Part shown: positions 1-13,429 of the stretch, in pieces
Numbering within the stretch: the stretch's first letter is position 1
How the letters are laid out: the number at the start of each line of letters is the position of its first letter
Assembly: GCA_030268105.1 (NCBI GenBank)
Contig: BSDZ01000019.1
Coordinates: forward strand, 1,652,001-1,716,000
Length of the DNA stretch: 64,000 nt
Direction: 5' to 3'
Source: Volvox africanus
Lineage: Eukaryota > Chlorophyta > Chlorophyceae > Chlamydomonadales > Volvocaceae
Made by a program: the position numbers and the translations under genes
The notes under the pieces: generated by a model
Told to the model about the DNA's origin: nothing
Database searches by the model: none
Seen by the model: only the letters and a program-made list of their open reading frames with translations

Positions 1-222
1 TGCATACTTTCACAGGGCAGCAAGCATGGTGTCTAGGACCCATGGATTGGTGTCACGTCCTGTGTGACTGTGTGACCTGATGATAGCCACATATGCAAAG
101 CTTGCATGATGACATGGTGCAGCATGTGTATTCCCACAAATCATGGTTAGACGGCCTTAAGGTAAGTATGTGACACTTGTGTAAGTATGTGTTATATCAT
201 GACATACGCTATTGTGCTGCAG

Positions 223-2217
223 GCACATCACCGCTGCCACCTTCGCCGCCCCCTCGCCCTCCTCGGCCAAGTCCTCCTCCTCTACCGCCATCACCCCCAC
301 CGATTCCACCAAGTCCAGCGCCTCCGGCACCCAGGCCCCCGCGTCCATCCACAGTCGGTGAGCCTTACTATGATCAGTGGCACTTGTTCCTGCTCACGCA
401 TGCATCCGTTTTGTTTACAAAGAACTGCAATGCTTCATAGCTCATCCCTGAATCCAGTATCGCAAACTTGTTTTCTACTGATGGCCGACATGTATACATT
501 TGATCATGAACACGCACTGGCTTGCAATCGAATGGGAACAAGGTTGCAATTATGACGACTGCTGGCTGCACTCATCAAGGCAATCCTTTATTTGCTAATC
601 GCCTACTGTGCGTGAGCGTAGTTTCTTGTTACAAATAAAGGCTGTACGTATGCATAGCCACGCATGGACGTTTTCAGATATGTAGAGGGATGAGGAATGG
701 AGGTATCAACGGGCCTCACATGGGGTGAAGCACCTGGCTGCTGTGGATATCGTGTAACGTATATGTACCTAACTATCCCGAGCAGGGGGCCATATGGGTA
801 CCTGACTAGCATCATGCTGTATCTAGATGGGGCTAATGGGGGCGTCCTTGGTATCCAGCTAGATGCATGCGGCTGCTACATACCCATGGGTAGCCGAATA
901 CAGCTAAGGAGGTCGACCTTCTCCTAACCCCCTAAACCCTTAACCCTTGACCCTCCCTACAACCCTAAGCCATCCCGCACAGCTGCTCGTTAATGCTATT
1001 AACAACGTTCGCCTGCGTGTTGTGTTGTTTGTCCGTAGGCAACCTGGCCTTGGGCAAGGTGGCTTACGTATCAAGTCCATCAAATACATATTCGGCCAGT
1101 TATGCAGTCGATGGTAACCTGTTGACGTCGTCTTATTCTGGCGGATATGATGACCCCGCCAAATGGTTATCAGTGGACCTGGGCGGGGTGTGGGACATCA
1201 GCCGTATCCTGGTCTGGCCCTACCAGTACTGCTGCTGGTACTACAATGAGAACATAGAAGTTCGTGTTGGCTTGCGGAACATCAGCTCAGCAGACGACAC
1301 ATACGCCATTGGGGACAACCAGCTGGTGTGGAAGCAGAACGGGAGCACTCCTGGCAACCCAGACGCTCCAACAGACCCATTCGTGATCAATCTGCAGCCT
1401 GCAGTCAAGGGCCGCTGGGTCACAGTGCAGAACTTCTATGCTTACCAGTGTAAGTGTGCGTGGGAGTAGTGTAGGATCATTTGAGATCGTCACATCTCAA
1501 ATGAAAGACCTGTATCTTAGCTTCATGCCCCTATTTGTTTGAATGTATGTGCCTGCTGCTGGTATTTATATATGTATGCTACATATAAAATATAAAGCAC
1601 CAAAGAGAGTGTTATCTATCATATTGACGACGGATCCGCACTGAATATCCAAAAACAAATAATACAGGTGGACGGTTTATTTCAGGATATGATGAAGAAC
1701 ATACATAGAACATACCTCCGCTGCAGACCAACGGTGCAGATAGACCAACGGTGCAGATATACCAACGGCGTACATGCAGTGCATCGACTGCTGGTTCATT
1801 GCTTGCCAAATATATATTCAAGCTGCATTCATAATGAATGAACGGATCTGATACAACAAATGAAGGTTTTTCATCTGTCATTACATACTTCTTATGTATG
1901 CCGTTTTAGCAACCTACATCCATATATTATTTGAAAACACACACACACATATACATATACATATACATATTCATATATGTATATGTATATGCATGCATGG
2001 ATGGATGTATATGCTGTTGAGCCTAATACTTATAACGGTTACTATTATATATGTCAGCCCGGTAGATGTTGATGAGGTCATTGCTTACCCAAACAAGTCA
2101 TGCATATCCTGCCTCCACATCAACAACTGGGAGTCGTGCTTACAGCCTTCATCATTCCCCATCATTCCCTGTGCTGCTCAGGGGCATACCTCTACATTGC
2201 TGAGGTTGAAGTCTACG
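223..2217 (+). CDS. Repeat module 1: Pro-rich linker + F5/8C (discoidin-like) domain, three exons
   Basis: Predicted exons are A 223-357 (135 nt), B 1039-1449 (411 nt) and C 2182-2217 (36 nt). A is preceded by ...CTGCAG and followed by GTGAGC. B is preceded by ...CCGTAG and followed by GTAAGT. C is preceded by ...CTCAG and followed by GTAACG. All junctions are phase 1. A encodes a Ser/Pro-rich linker with PPSPPP runs. B plus C encode one F5/8C domain: it opens NLALGKVA, has YAVDGN and WLSVDLGG in the middle, an adjacent Cys pair (YCCW), then GRWVTVQ, and exon C ends it with the family hallmark AEVEVYG. NIS and NGS are potential N-glycosylation sites. The family binds sugars, lipids or proteins outside the cell; Pro-rich linkers of this type are usually hydroxylated and O-glycosylated in green algae. 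A secreted or wall protein is inferred. The gene's own start and end are not in view. Confidence 0.78.
923..969 (+). repeat. Degenerate telomere-like CCCTAAA/CCCTTAA tract in intron A-B
   Basis: A run of CCCTAAA, CCCTTAA, CCCTTGA and CCCT units lies about 70 nt before the exon B acceptor. It is repeated at the same place in every unit (offset about +922 from each unit start). It resembles the plant/algal telomere heptamer CCCTAAA but is too degenerate to be a real telomere. It could be an old interstitial telomeric insertion or simply a pyrimidine-rich intron segment. Confidence 0.6.
1936..2003. repeat. CA / CATATA hexamer microsatellite with self-complementary GTATAT arm
   Basis: Intron B-C holds (AC)n, then (CATATA)n, then (TATATG)n and GCATGCATGG. 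The CATATA and TATATG arms are complementary and can fold on each other. Length differs between units by multiples of six, which accounts for essentially all the unit-length variation (2788, 2794 and 2806 bp). Equivalent tracts lie at about 4724, 7528, 10324, 13130 and 15936. Confidence 0.9.
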
Positions 2218-2400
2218 GTAACGCCAGTGAGTTCAGTGGCTTTTGGTATAGCATATATAGGATTATATGGTGGTGTAGCAATGTTGCATTCATTATCTTT
2301 TGTGTATAAAATGCTTATAACTTTATATATGCTTTATTATAAAAATATGTGAAATCATCCGTGTCATTCATGTACTTCGCATCATGTCATATCTTGACAC

Positions 2401-2471
2401 AAGATACCTAAGATCCTAAGATCTAAGATCTAAGATCTACCTAAGATCCTAAGATCTAAGATCCTAAGATA
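2401..2471. repeat. Short tandem repeat of CTAAGAT-type heptamers in intron C-A
   Basis: About ten imperfect repeats of CTAAGATC/CTAAGAT form a 70-bp tract in the intron after exon C. It recurs unchanged in all complete units (near 5207, 8007, 10813, 13619 and 16425). It lies in an intron and has no recognised role. Confidence 0.85.
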
Positions 2472-3010
2472 ATGTAACACAAATATGATTACCATAGATT
2501 CTTGGGAATAAATCCTGCGTTTTCTCACGGATTGCCATGGACTTCGCAGCACTTGCGTCATAGTTGAGCAAGAGCTTGAGAGTGCTTGAAGTTCCTTTGT
2601 GTGACACGACGCACGGTTGAATCTGTATGTTTCTAATCACCTAGCTGGATTATATCGAGCGAGCTGGACATACCCACCGGCAAGAATGGCTGGACTCCAG
2701 CTACCTGTGAATAGCATGTTCCTGTAGGCATGTTGTTCGTAGGTAGCTGAGCTAATGATAATAAACATCAAATCATGTGCATTGTCCCTGCATACTTTCA
2801 CAGGGCAGCAAGCATGGTGTCTAGGACCCATGGATTGGTGTCACGTCCTGTGTGACTGTGTGACCTGATGATAGCCACATATGCAAAGCTTGCATGATGA
2901 CATGGTGCAGCATGTGTATTCCCACAAATCATGGTTAGACGGCCTTAAGGTAAGTATGTGACACTTGTGTAAGTATGTGTTATATCATGACATACGCTAT
3001 TGTGCTGCAG

Positions 3011-4734
3011 GCACATCACCGCTGCCACCTTCGCCGCCCCCTCGCCCTCCTCGGCCAAGTCCTCCTCCTCTACCGCCATCACCCCCACCGATTCCACCAA
3101 GTCCAGCGCCTCCGGCACCCAGGCCCCCGCGTCCATCCACAGTCGGTGAGCCTTACTATGATCAGTGGCACTTGTTCCTGCTCACGCATGCATCCGTTTT
3201 GTTTACAAAGAACTGCAATGCTTCATAGCTCATCCCTGAATCCAGTATCGCAAACTTGTTTTCTACTGATGGCCGACATGTATACATTTGATCATGAACA
3301 CGCACTGGCTTGCAATCGAATGGGAACAAGGTTGCAATTATGACGACTGCTGGCTGCACTCATCAAGGCAATCCTTTATTTGCTAATCGCCTACTGTGCG
3401 TGAGCGTAGTTTCTTGTTACAAATAAAGGCTGTACGTATGCATAGCCACGCATGGACGTTTTCAGATATGTAGAGGGATGAGGAATGGAGGTATCAACGG
3501 GCCTCACATGGGGTGAAGCACCTGGCTGCTGTGGATATCGTGTAACGTATATGTACCTAACTATCCCGAGCAGGGGGCCATATGGGTACCTGACTAGCAT
3601 CATGCTGTATCTAGATGGGGCTAATGGGGGCGTCCTTGGTATCCAGCTAGATGCATGCGGCTGCTACATACCCATGGGTAGCCGAATACAGCTAAGGAGG
3701 TCGACCTTCTCCTAACCCCCTAAACCCTTAACCCTTGACCCTCCCTACAACCCTAAGCCATCCCGCACAGCTGCTCGTTAATGCTATTAACAACGTTCGC
3801 CTGCGTGTTGTGTTGTTTGTCCGTAGGCAACCTGGCCTTGGGCAAGGTGGCTTACGTATCAAGTCCATCAAATACATATTCGGCCAGTTATGCAGTCGAT
3901 GGTAACCTGTTGACGTCGTCTTATTCTGGCGGATATGATGACCCCGCCAAATGGTTATCAGTGGACCTGGGCGGGGTGTGGGACATCAGCCGTATCCTGG
4001 TCTGGCCCTACCAGTACTGCTGCTGGTACTACAATGAGAACATAGAAGTTCGTGTTGGCTTGCGGAACATCAGCTCAGCAGACGACACATACGCCATTGG
4101 GGACAACCAGCTGGTGTGGAAGCAGAACGGGAGCACTCCTGGCAACCCAGACGCTCCAACAGACCCATTCGTGATCAATCTGCGGCCTGCAGTCAAGGGC
4201 CGCTGGGTCACAGTGCAGAACTTCTATGCTTACCAGTGTAAGTGTGCGTGGGAGTAGTGTAGGATCATTTGAGATCGTCACATCTCAAATGAAAGACCTG
4301 TATCTTAGCTTCATGCCCCTATTTGTTTGAATGTATGTGCCTGCTGCTGGTATTTATATATGTATGCTACATATAAAATATAAAGCACCAAAGAGAGTGT
4401 TATCTATCATATTGACGACGGATCCGCACTGAATATCCAAAAACAAATAATACAGGTGGACGGTTTATTTCAGGATATGATGAAGAACATACATAGAACA
4501 TACCTCCGCTGCAGACCAACGGTGCAGATAGACCAACGGTGCAGATATACCAACGGCGTACATGCAGTGCATCGACTGCTGGTTCATTGCTTGCCAAATA
4601 TATATTCAAGCTGCATTCATAATGAATGAACGGATCTGATACAACAAATGAAGGTTTTTCATCTGTCATTACATACTTCTTATGTATGCCGTTTTAGCAA
4701 CCTACATCCATATATTATTTGAAAACACACACAC

Positions 4735-4776
<42 letters not shown>

Positions 4777-5023
4777 TCATATATGTATATGTATATGCAT
4801 GCATGGATGGATGTATATGCTGTTGAGCCTAATACTTATAACGGTTACTATTATATATGTCAGCCCGGTAGATGTTGATGAGGTCATTGCTTACCCAAAC
4901 AAGTCATGCATATCCTGCCTCCACATCAACAACTGGGAGTCGTGCTTACAGCCTTCATCATTCCCCATCATTCCCTGTGCTGCTCAGGGGCATACCTCTA
5001 CATTGCTGAGGTTGAAGTCTACG
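3011..5023 (+). CDS. Repeat module 2: Pro-rich linker + F5/8C domain
   Basis: Exons A 3011-3145, B 3827-4237 and C 4988-5023 keep the same phase-1 splice sites as module 1, so the module splices in frame after exon C of module 1. One coding change is visible: a G at 4184 turns Gln into Arg near residue 120 of exon B (NLQPAV becomes NLRPAV). Only module 7 shares this variant. The intron between B and C has three extra hexamer units compared with module 1. Confidence 0.78.
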
Positions 5024-5816
5024 GTAACGCCAGTGAGTTCAGTGGCTTTTGGTATAGCATATATAGGATTATATGGTGGTGTAGCAATGTTGCATTCATT
5101 ATCTTTTGTGTATAAAATGCTTATAACTTTATATATGCTTTATTATAAAAATATGTGAAATCATCCGTGTCATTCATGTACTTCGCATCATGTCATATCT
5201 TGACACAAGATACCTAAGATCCTAAGATCTAAGATCTAAGATCTACCTAAGATCCTAAGATCTAAGATCCTAAGATAATGTAACACAAATATGATTACCA
5301 TAGATTCTTGGGAATAAATCCTGCGTTTTCTCACGGATTGCCATGGACTTCGCAGCACTTGCGTCATAGTTGAGCAACAGCTTGAGAGTGCTTGAAGTTC
5401 CTTTGTGTGACACGACGCACGGTTGAATCTGTATGTTTCTAATCACCTAGCTGGATTATATCGAGCGAGCTGGACATACCCACCGGCAAGAATGGCTGGA
5501 CTCCAGCTACCTGTGAATAGCATGTTCCTGTAGGCATGTTGTTCGTAGGTAGCTGAGCTAATGATAATAAACATCAAATCATGTGCATTGTCCCTGCATA
5601 CTTTCACAGGGCAGCAAGCATGGTGTCTAGGACCCATGGATTGGTGTCACGTCCTGTGTGACTGTGTGACCTGATGATAGCCACATATGCAAAGCTTGCA
5701 TGATGACATGGTGCAGCATGTGTATTCCCACAAATCATGGTTAGACGGCCTTAAGGTAAGTATGTGACACTTGTGTAAGTATGTGTTATATCATGACATA
5801 CGCTATTGTGCTGCAG

Positions 5817-7817
5817 GCACATCACCGCTGCCACCTTCGCCGCCCCCTCGCCCTCCTCGGCCAAGTCCTCCTCCTCTACCGCCATCACCCCCACCGATTC
5901 CACCAAGTCCAGCGCCTCCGGCACCCAGGCCCCCGCGTCCATCCACAGTCGGTGAGCCTTACTATGATCAGTGGCACTTGTTCCTGCTCACGCATGCATC
6001 CGTTTTGTTTACAAAGAACTGCAATGCTTCATAGCTCATCCCTGAATCCAGTATCGCAAACTTGTTTTCTACTGATGGCCGACATGTATACATTTGATCA
6101 TGAACACGCACTGGCTTGCAATCGAATGGGAACAAGGTTGCAATTATGACGACTGCTGGCTGCACTCATCAAGGCAATCCTTTATTTGCTAATCGCCTAC
6201 TGTGCGTGAGCGTAGTTTCTTGTTACAAATATAGGCTGTACGTATGCATAGCCACGCATGGACGTTTTCAGATATGTAGAGGGATGAGGAATGGAGGTAT
6301 CAACGGGCCTCACATGGGGTGAAGCACCTGGCTGCTGTGGATATCGTGTAACGTATATGTACCTAACTATCCCGAGCAGGGGGCCATATGGGTACCTGAC
6401 TAGCATCATGCTGTATCTAGATGGGGCTAATGGGGGCGTCCTTGGTATCCAGCTAGATGCATGCGGCTGCTACATACCCATGGGTAGCCGAATACAGCTA
6501 AGGAGGTCGACCTTCTCCTAACCCCCTAAACCCTTAACCCTTGACCCTCCCTACAACCCTAAGCCATCCCGCACAGCTGCTCGTTAATGCTATTAACAAC
6601 GTTCGCCTGCGTGTTGTGTTGTTTGTCCGTAGGCAACCTGGCCTTGGGCAAGGTGGCTTACGTATCAAGTCCATCAAATACATATTCGGCCAGTTATGCA
6701 GTCGATGGTAACCTGTTGACGTCGTCTTATTCTGGCGGATATGATGACCCCGCCAAATGGTTATCAGTGGACCTGGGCGGGGTGTGGGACATCAGCCGTA
6801 TCCTGGTCTGGCCCTACCAGTACTGCTGCTGGTACTACAATGAGAACATAGAAGTTCGTGTTGGCTTGCGGAACATCAGCTCAGCAGACGACACATACGC
6901 CATTGGGGACAACCAGCTGGTGTGGAAGCAGAACGGGAGCACTCCTGGCAACCCAGACGCTCCAACAGACCCATTCGTGATCAATCTGCAGCCTGCAGTC
7001 AAGGGCCGCTGGGTCACAGTGCAGAACTTCTATGCTTACCAGTGTAAGTGTGCGTGGGAGTAGTGTAGGATCATTTGAGATCGTCACATCTCAAATGAAA
7101 GACCTGTATCTTAGCTTCATGCCCCTATTTGTTTGAATGTATGTGCCTGCTGCTGGTATTTATATATGTATGCTACATATAAAATATAAAGCACCAAAGA
7201 GAGTGTTATCTATCATATTGACGACGGATCCGCACTGAATATCCAAAAACAAATAATACAGGTGGACGGTTTATTTCAGGATATGATGAAGAACATACAT
7301 AGAACATACCTCCGCTGCAGACCAACGGTGCAGATAGACCAACGGTGCAGATATACCAACGGCGTACATGCAGTGCATCGACTGCTGGTTCATTGCTTGC
7401 CAAATATATATTCAAGCTGCATTCATAATGAATGAACGGATCTGATACAACAAATGAAGGTTTTTCATCTGTCATTACATACTTCTTATGTATGCCGTTT
7501 TAGAAACCTACATCCATATATTATTTGAAAACACACACACACACATACATATACATATACATATTCATATATGTATATGTATATGTATATGCATGCATGG
7601 ATGGATGTATATGCTGTTGAGCCTAATACTTATAACGGTTACTATTATATATGTCAGCCCGGTAGATGTTGATGAGGTCATTGCTTACCCAAACAAGTCA
7701 TGCATATCCTGCCTCCACATCAACAACTGGGAGTCGTGCTTACAGCCTTCATCATTCCCCATCATTCCCTGTGCTGCTCAGGGGCATACCTCTACATTGC
7801 TGAGGTTGAAGTCTACG
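5817..7817 (+). CDS. Repeat module 3: Pro-rich linker + F5/8C domain
   Basis: Exons A 5817-5951, B 6633-7043 and C 7782-7817 have the same splice signals and phases as module 1. The encoded protein appears identical to module 1. This unit differs in its introns: the A-B intron has AAATATAGG where modules 1, 2 and 4 have AAATAAAGG, and the microsatellite of the B-C intron has a different mix of CA, CATATA and GTATAT repeats. Confidence 0.78.
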
Positions 7818-8610
7818 GTAACGCCAGTGAGTTCAGTGGCTTTTGGTATAGCATATATAGGATTATATGGTGGTGTAGCAATGTTGCATTCATTATCTTT
7901 TGTGTATAAAATGCTTATAACTTTATATATGCTTTATTATAAAAATATGTGAAATCATCCGTGTCATTCATGTACTTCGCATCATGTCATATCTTGACAC
8001 AAGATACCTAAGATCCTAAGATCTAAGATCTAAGATCTACCTAAGATCCTAAGATCTAAGATCCTAAGATAATGTAACACAAATATGATTACCATAGATT
8101 CTTGGGAATAAATCCTGCGTTTTCTCACGGATTGCCATGGACTTCGCAGCACTTGCGTCATAGTTGAGCAAGAGCTTGAGAGTGCTTGAAGTTCCTTTGT
8201 GTGACACGACGCACGGTTGAATCTGTATGTTTCTAATCACCTAGCTGGATTATATCGAGCGAGCTGGACATACCCACCGGCAAGAATGGCTGGACTCCAG
8301 CTACCTGTGAATAGCATGTTCCTGTAGGCATGTTGTTCGTAGGTAGCTGAGCTAATGATAATAAACATCAAATCATGTGCATTGTCCCTGCATACTTTCA
8401 CAGGGCAGCAAGCATGGTGTCTAGGACCCATGGATTGGTGTCACGTCCTGTGTGACTGTGTGACCTGATGATAGCCACATATGCAAAGCTTGCATGATGA
8501 CATGGTGCAGCATGTGTATTCCCACAAATCATGGTTAGACGGCCTTAAGGTAAGTATGTGACACTTGTGTAAGTATGTGTTATATCATGACATACGCTAT
8601 TGTGCTGCAG

Positions 8611-10334
8611 GCACATCACCGCTGCCACCTTCGCCGCCCCCTCGCCCTCCTCGGCCAAGTCCTCCTCCTCTACCGCCATCACCCCCACCGATTCCACCAA
8701 GTCCAGCGCCTCCGGCACCCAGGCCCCCGCGTCCATCCACAGTCGGTGAGCCTTACTATGATCAGTGGCACTTGTTCCTGCTCACGCATGCATCCGTTTT
8801 GTTTACAAAGAACTGCAATGCTTCATAGCTCATCCCTGAATCCAGTATCGCAAACTTGTTTTCTACTGATGGCCGACATGTATACATTTGATCATGAACA
8901 CGCACTGGCTTGCAATCGAATGGGAACAAGGTTGCAATTATGACGACTGCTGGCTGCACTCATCAAGGCAATCCTTTATTTGCTAATCGCCTACTGTGCG
9001 TGAGCGTAGTTTCTTGTTACAAATAAAGGCTGTACGTATGCATAGCCACGCATGGACGTTTTCAGATATGTAGAGGGATGAGGAATGGAGGTATCAACGG
9101 GCCTCACATGGGGTGAAGCACCTGGCTGCTGTGGATATCGTGTAACGTATATGTACCTAACTATCCCGAGCAGGGGGCCATATGGGTACCTGACTAGCAT
9201 CATGCTGTATCTAGATGGGGCTAATGGGGGCGTCCTTGGTATCCAGCTAGATGCATGCGGCTGCTACATACCCATGGGTAGCCGAATACAGCTAAGGAGG
9301 TCGACCTTCTCCTAACCCCCTAAACCCTTAACCCTTGACCCTCCCTACAACCCTAAGCCATCCCGCACAGCTGCTCGTTAATGCTATTAACAACGTTCGC
9401 CTGCGTGTTGTGTTGTTTGTCCGTAGGCAACCTGGCCTTGGGCAAGGTGGCTTACGTATCAAGTCCATCAAATACATATTCGGCCAGTTATGCAGTCGAT
9501 GGTAACCTGTTGACGTCGTCTTATTCTGGCGGATATGATGACCCCGCCAAATGGTTATCAGTGGACCTGGGCGGGGTGTGGGACATCAGCCGTATCCTGG
9601 TCTGGCCCTACCAGTACTGCTGCTGGTACTACAATGAGAACATAGAAGTTCGTGTTGGCTTGCGGAACATCAGCTCAGCAGACGACACATACGCCATTGG
9701 GGACAACCAGCTGGTGTGGAAGCAGAACGGGAGCACTCCTGGCAACCCAGACGCTCCAACAGACCCATTCGTGATCAATCTGCAGCCTGCAGTCAAGGGC
9801 CGCTGGGTCACAGTGCAGAACTTCTATGCTTACCAGTGTAAGTGTGCGTGGGAGTAGTGTAGGATCATTTGAGATCGTCACATCTCAAATGAAAGACCTG
9901 TATCTTAGCTTCATGCCCCTATTTGTTTGAATGTATGTGCCTGCTGCTGGTATTTATATATGTATGCTACATATAAAATATAAAGCACCAAAGAGAGTGT
10001 TATCTATCATATTGACGACGGATCCGCACTGAATATCCAAAAACAAATAATACAGGTGGACGGTTTATTTCAGGATATGATGAAGAACATACATAGAACA
10101 TACCTCCGCTGCAGACCAACGGTGCAGATAGACCAACGGTGCAGATATACCAACGGCGTACATGCAGTGCATCGACTGCTGGTTCATTGCTTGCCAAATA
10201 TATATTCAAGCTGCATTCATAATGAATGAACGGATCTGATACAACAAATGAAGGTTTTTGATCTGTCATTACATACTTCTTATGTATGCCGTTTTAGCAA
10301 CCTACATCCATATATTATTTGAAAACACACACAC

Positions 10335-10376
<42 letters not shown>

Positions 10377-10623
10377 TCATATATGTATATGTATATGCAT
10401 GCATGGATGGATGTATATGCTGTTGAGCCTAATACTTATAACGGTTACTATTATATATGTCAGCCCGGTAGATGTTGATGAGGTCATTGCTTACCCAAAC
10501 AAGTCATGCATATCCTGCCTCCACATCAACAACTGGGAGTCGTGCTTACAGCCTTCATCATTCCCCATCATTCCCTGTGCTGCTCAGGGGCATACCTCTA
10601 CATTGCTGAGGTTGAAGTCTACG
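8611..10623 (+). CDS. Repeat module 4: Pro-rich linker + F5/8C domain
   Basis: Exons A 8611-8745, B 9427-9837 and C 10588-10623 have phase-1 junctions and encode the same 194-residue module as copy 1. Intron markers: AAATAAAGG in intron A-B as in copies 1 and 2, GATCTG instead of CATCTG near 10260 shared with copy 5, and GTAGGAAGC near 11148 shared with copies 5 and 6. Confidence 0.78.
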
Positions 10624-11416
10624 GTAACGCCAGTGAGTTCAGTGGCTTTTGGTATAGCATATATAGGATTATATGGTGGTGTAGCAATGTTGCATTCATT
10701 ATCTTTTGTGTATAAAATGCTTATAACTTTATATATGCTTTATTATAAAAATATGTGAAATCATCCGTGTCATTCATGTACTTCGCATCATGTCATATCT
10801 TGACACAAGATACCTAAGATCCTAAGATCTAAGATCTAAGATCTACCTAAGATCCTAAGATCTAAGATCCTAAGATAATGTAACACAAATATGATTACCA
10901 TAGATTCTTGGGAATAAATCCTGCGTTTTCTCACGGATTGCCATGGACTTCGCAGCACTTGCGTCATAGTTGAGCAAGAGCTTGAGAGTGCTTGAAGTTC
11001 CTTTGTGTGACACGACGCACGGTTGAATCTGTATGTTTCTAATCACCTAGCTGGATTATATCGAGCGAGCTGGACATACCCACCGGCAAGAATGGCTGGA
11101 CTCCAGCTACCTGTGAATAGCATGTTCCTGTAGGCATGTTGTTCGTAGGAAGCTGAGCTAATGATAATAAACATCAAATCATGTGCATTGTCCCTGCATA
11201 CTTTCACAGGGCAGCAAGCATGGTGTCTAGGACCCATGGATTGGTGTCACGTCCTGTGTGACTGTGTGACCTGATGATAGCCACATATGCAAAGCTTGCA
11301 TGATGACATGGTGCAGCATGTGTATTCCCACAAATCATGGTTAGACGGCCTTAAGGTAAGTATGTGACACTTGTGTAAGTATGTGTTATATCATGACATA
11401 CGCTATTGTGCTGCAG

Positions 11417-13140
11417 GCACATCACCGCTGCCACCTTCGCCGCCCCCTCGCCCTCCTCGGCCAAGTCCTCCTCCTCTACCGCCATCACCCCCACCGATTC
11501 CACCAAGTCCAGCGCCTCCGGCACCCAGGCCCCCGCGTCCATCCACAGTCGGTGAGCCTTACTATGATCAGTGGCACTTGTTCCTGCTCACGCATGCATC
11601 CGTTTTGTTTACAAAGAACTGCAATGCTTCATAGCTCATCCCTGAATCCAGTATCGCAAACTTGTTTTCTACTGATGGCCGACATGTATACATTTGATCA
11701 TGAACACGCACTGGCTTGCAATCGAATGGGAACAAGGTTGCAATTATGACGACTGCTGGCTGCACTCATCAAGGCAATCCTTTATTTGCTAATCGCCTAC
11801 TGTGCGTGAGCGTAGTTTCTTGTTACAAATATAGGCTGTACGTATGCATAGCCACGCATGGACGTTTTCAGATATGTAGAGGGATGAGGAATGGAGGTAT
11901 CAACGGGCCTCACATGGGGTGAAGCACCTGGCTGCTGTGGATATCGTGTAACGTATATGTACCTAACTATCCCGAGCAGGGGGCCATATGGGTACCTGAC
12001 TAGCATCATGCTGTATCTAGATGGGGCTAATGGGGGCGTCCTTGGTATCCAGCTAGATGCATGCGGCTGCTACATACCCATGGGTAGCCGAATACAGCTA
12101 AGGAGGTCGACCTTCTCCTAACCCCCTAAACCCTTAACCCTTGACCCTCCCTACAACCCTAAGCCATCCCGCACAGCTGCTCGTTAATGCTATTAACAAC
12201 GTTCGCCTGCGTGTTGTGTTGTTTGTCCGTAGGCAACCTGGCCTTGGGCAAGGTGGCTTACGTATCAAGTCCATCAAATACATATTCGGCCAGTTATGCA
12301 GTCGATGGTAACCTGTTGACGTCGTCTTATTCTGGCGGATATGATGACCCCGCCAAATGGTTATCAGTGGACCTGGGCGGGGTGTGGGACATCAGCCGTA
12401 TCCTGGTCTGGCCCTACCAGTACTGCTGCTGGTACTACAATGAGAACATAGAAGTTCGTGTTGGCTTGCGGAACATCAGCTCAGCAGACGACACATACGC
12501 CATTGGGGACAACCAGCTGGTGTGGAAGCAGAACGGGAGCACTCCTGGCAACCCAGACGCTCCAACAGACCCATTCGTGATCAATCTGCAGCCTGCAGTC
12601 AAGGGCCGCTGGGTCACAGTGCAGAACTTCTATGCTTACCAGTGTAAGTGTGCGTGGGAGTAGTGTAGGATCATTTGAGATCGTCACATCTCAAATGAAA
12701 GACCTGTATCTTAGCTTCATGCCCCTATTTGTTTGAATGTATGTGCCTGCTGCTGGTATTTATATATGTATGCTACATATAAAATATAAAGCACCAAAGA
12801 GAGTGTTATCTATCATATTGACGACGGATCCGCACTGAATATCCAAAAACAAATAATACAGGTGGACGGTTTATTTCAGGATATGATGAAGAACATACAT
12901 AGAACATACCTCCGCTGCAGACCAACGGTGCAGATAGACCAACGGTGCAGATATACCAACGGCGTACATGCAGTGCATCGACTGCTGGTTCATTGCTTGC
13001 CAAATATATATTCAAGCTGCATTCATAATGAATGAACGGATCTGATACAACAAATGAAGGTTTTTGATCTGTCATTACATACTTCTTATGTATGCCGTTT
13101 TAGCAACCTACATCCATATATTATTTGAAAACACACACAC

Positions 13141-13182
<42 letters not shown>

Positions 13183-13429
13183 TCATATATGTATATGTAT
13201 ATGCATGCATGGATGGATGTATATGCTGTTGAGCCTAATACTTATAACGGTTACTATTATATATGTCAGCCCGGTAGATGTTGATGAGGTCATTGCTTAC
13301 CCAAACAAGTCATGCATATCCTGCCTCCACATCAACAACTGGGAGTCGTGCTTACAGCCTTCATCATTCCCCATCATTCCCTGTGCTGCTCAGGGGCATA
13401 CCTCTACATTGCTGAGGTTGAAGTCTACG
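11417..13429 (+). CDS. Repeat module 5: Pro-rich linker + F5/8C domain
   Basis: Exons A 11417-11551, B 12233-12643 and C 13394-13429 keep the splice signals and phase of module 1, and the encoded residues appear unchanged. It shares the GATCTG intron variant with copy 4 but the AAATATAGG variant with copies 3, 6 and 7, so the intron markers are shuffled among copies. Confidence 0.78.

Noticed and set aside
187..555. 122-residue + strand frame overlapping the Pro-rich exon
   Set aside because: It is another frame of exon A and the following intron; the SPPP frame with phase-1 splice sites is the better reading.
1894..2352. Open frame of 152 to 166 residues rich in THTHIHIH in each repeat unit
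   Set aside because: It is created by the CA/CATATA microsatellite lying in an intron; its length changes with the hexamer count and it crosses the exon C acceptor in the wrong frame.
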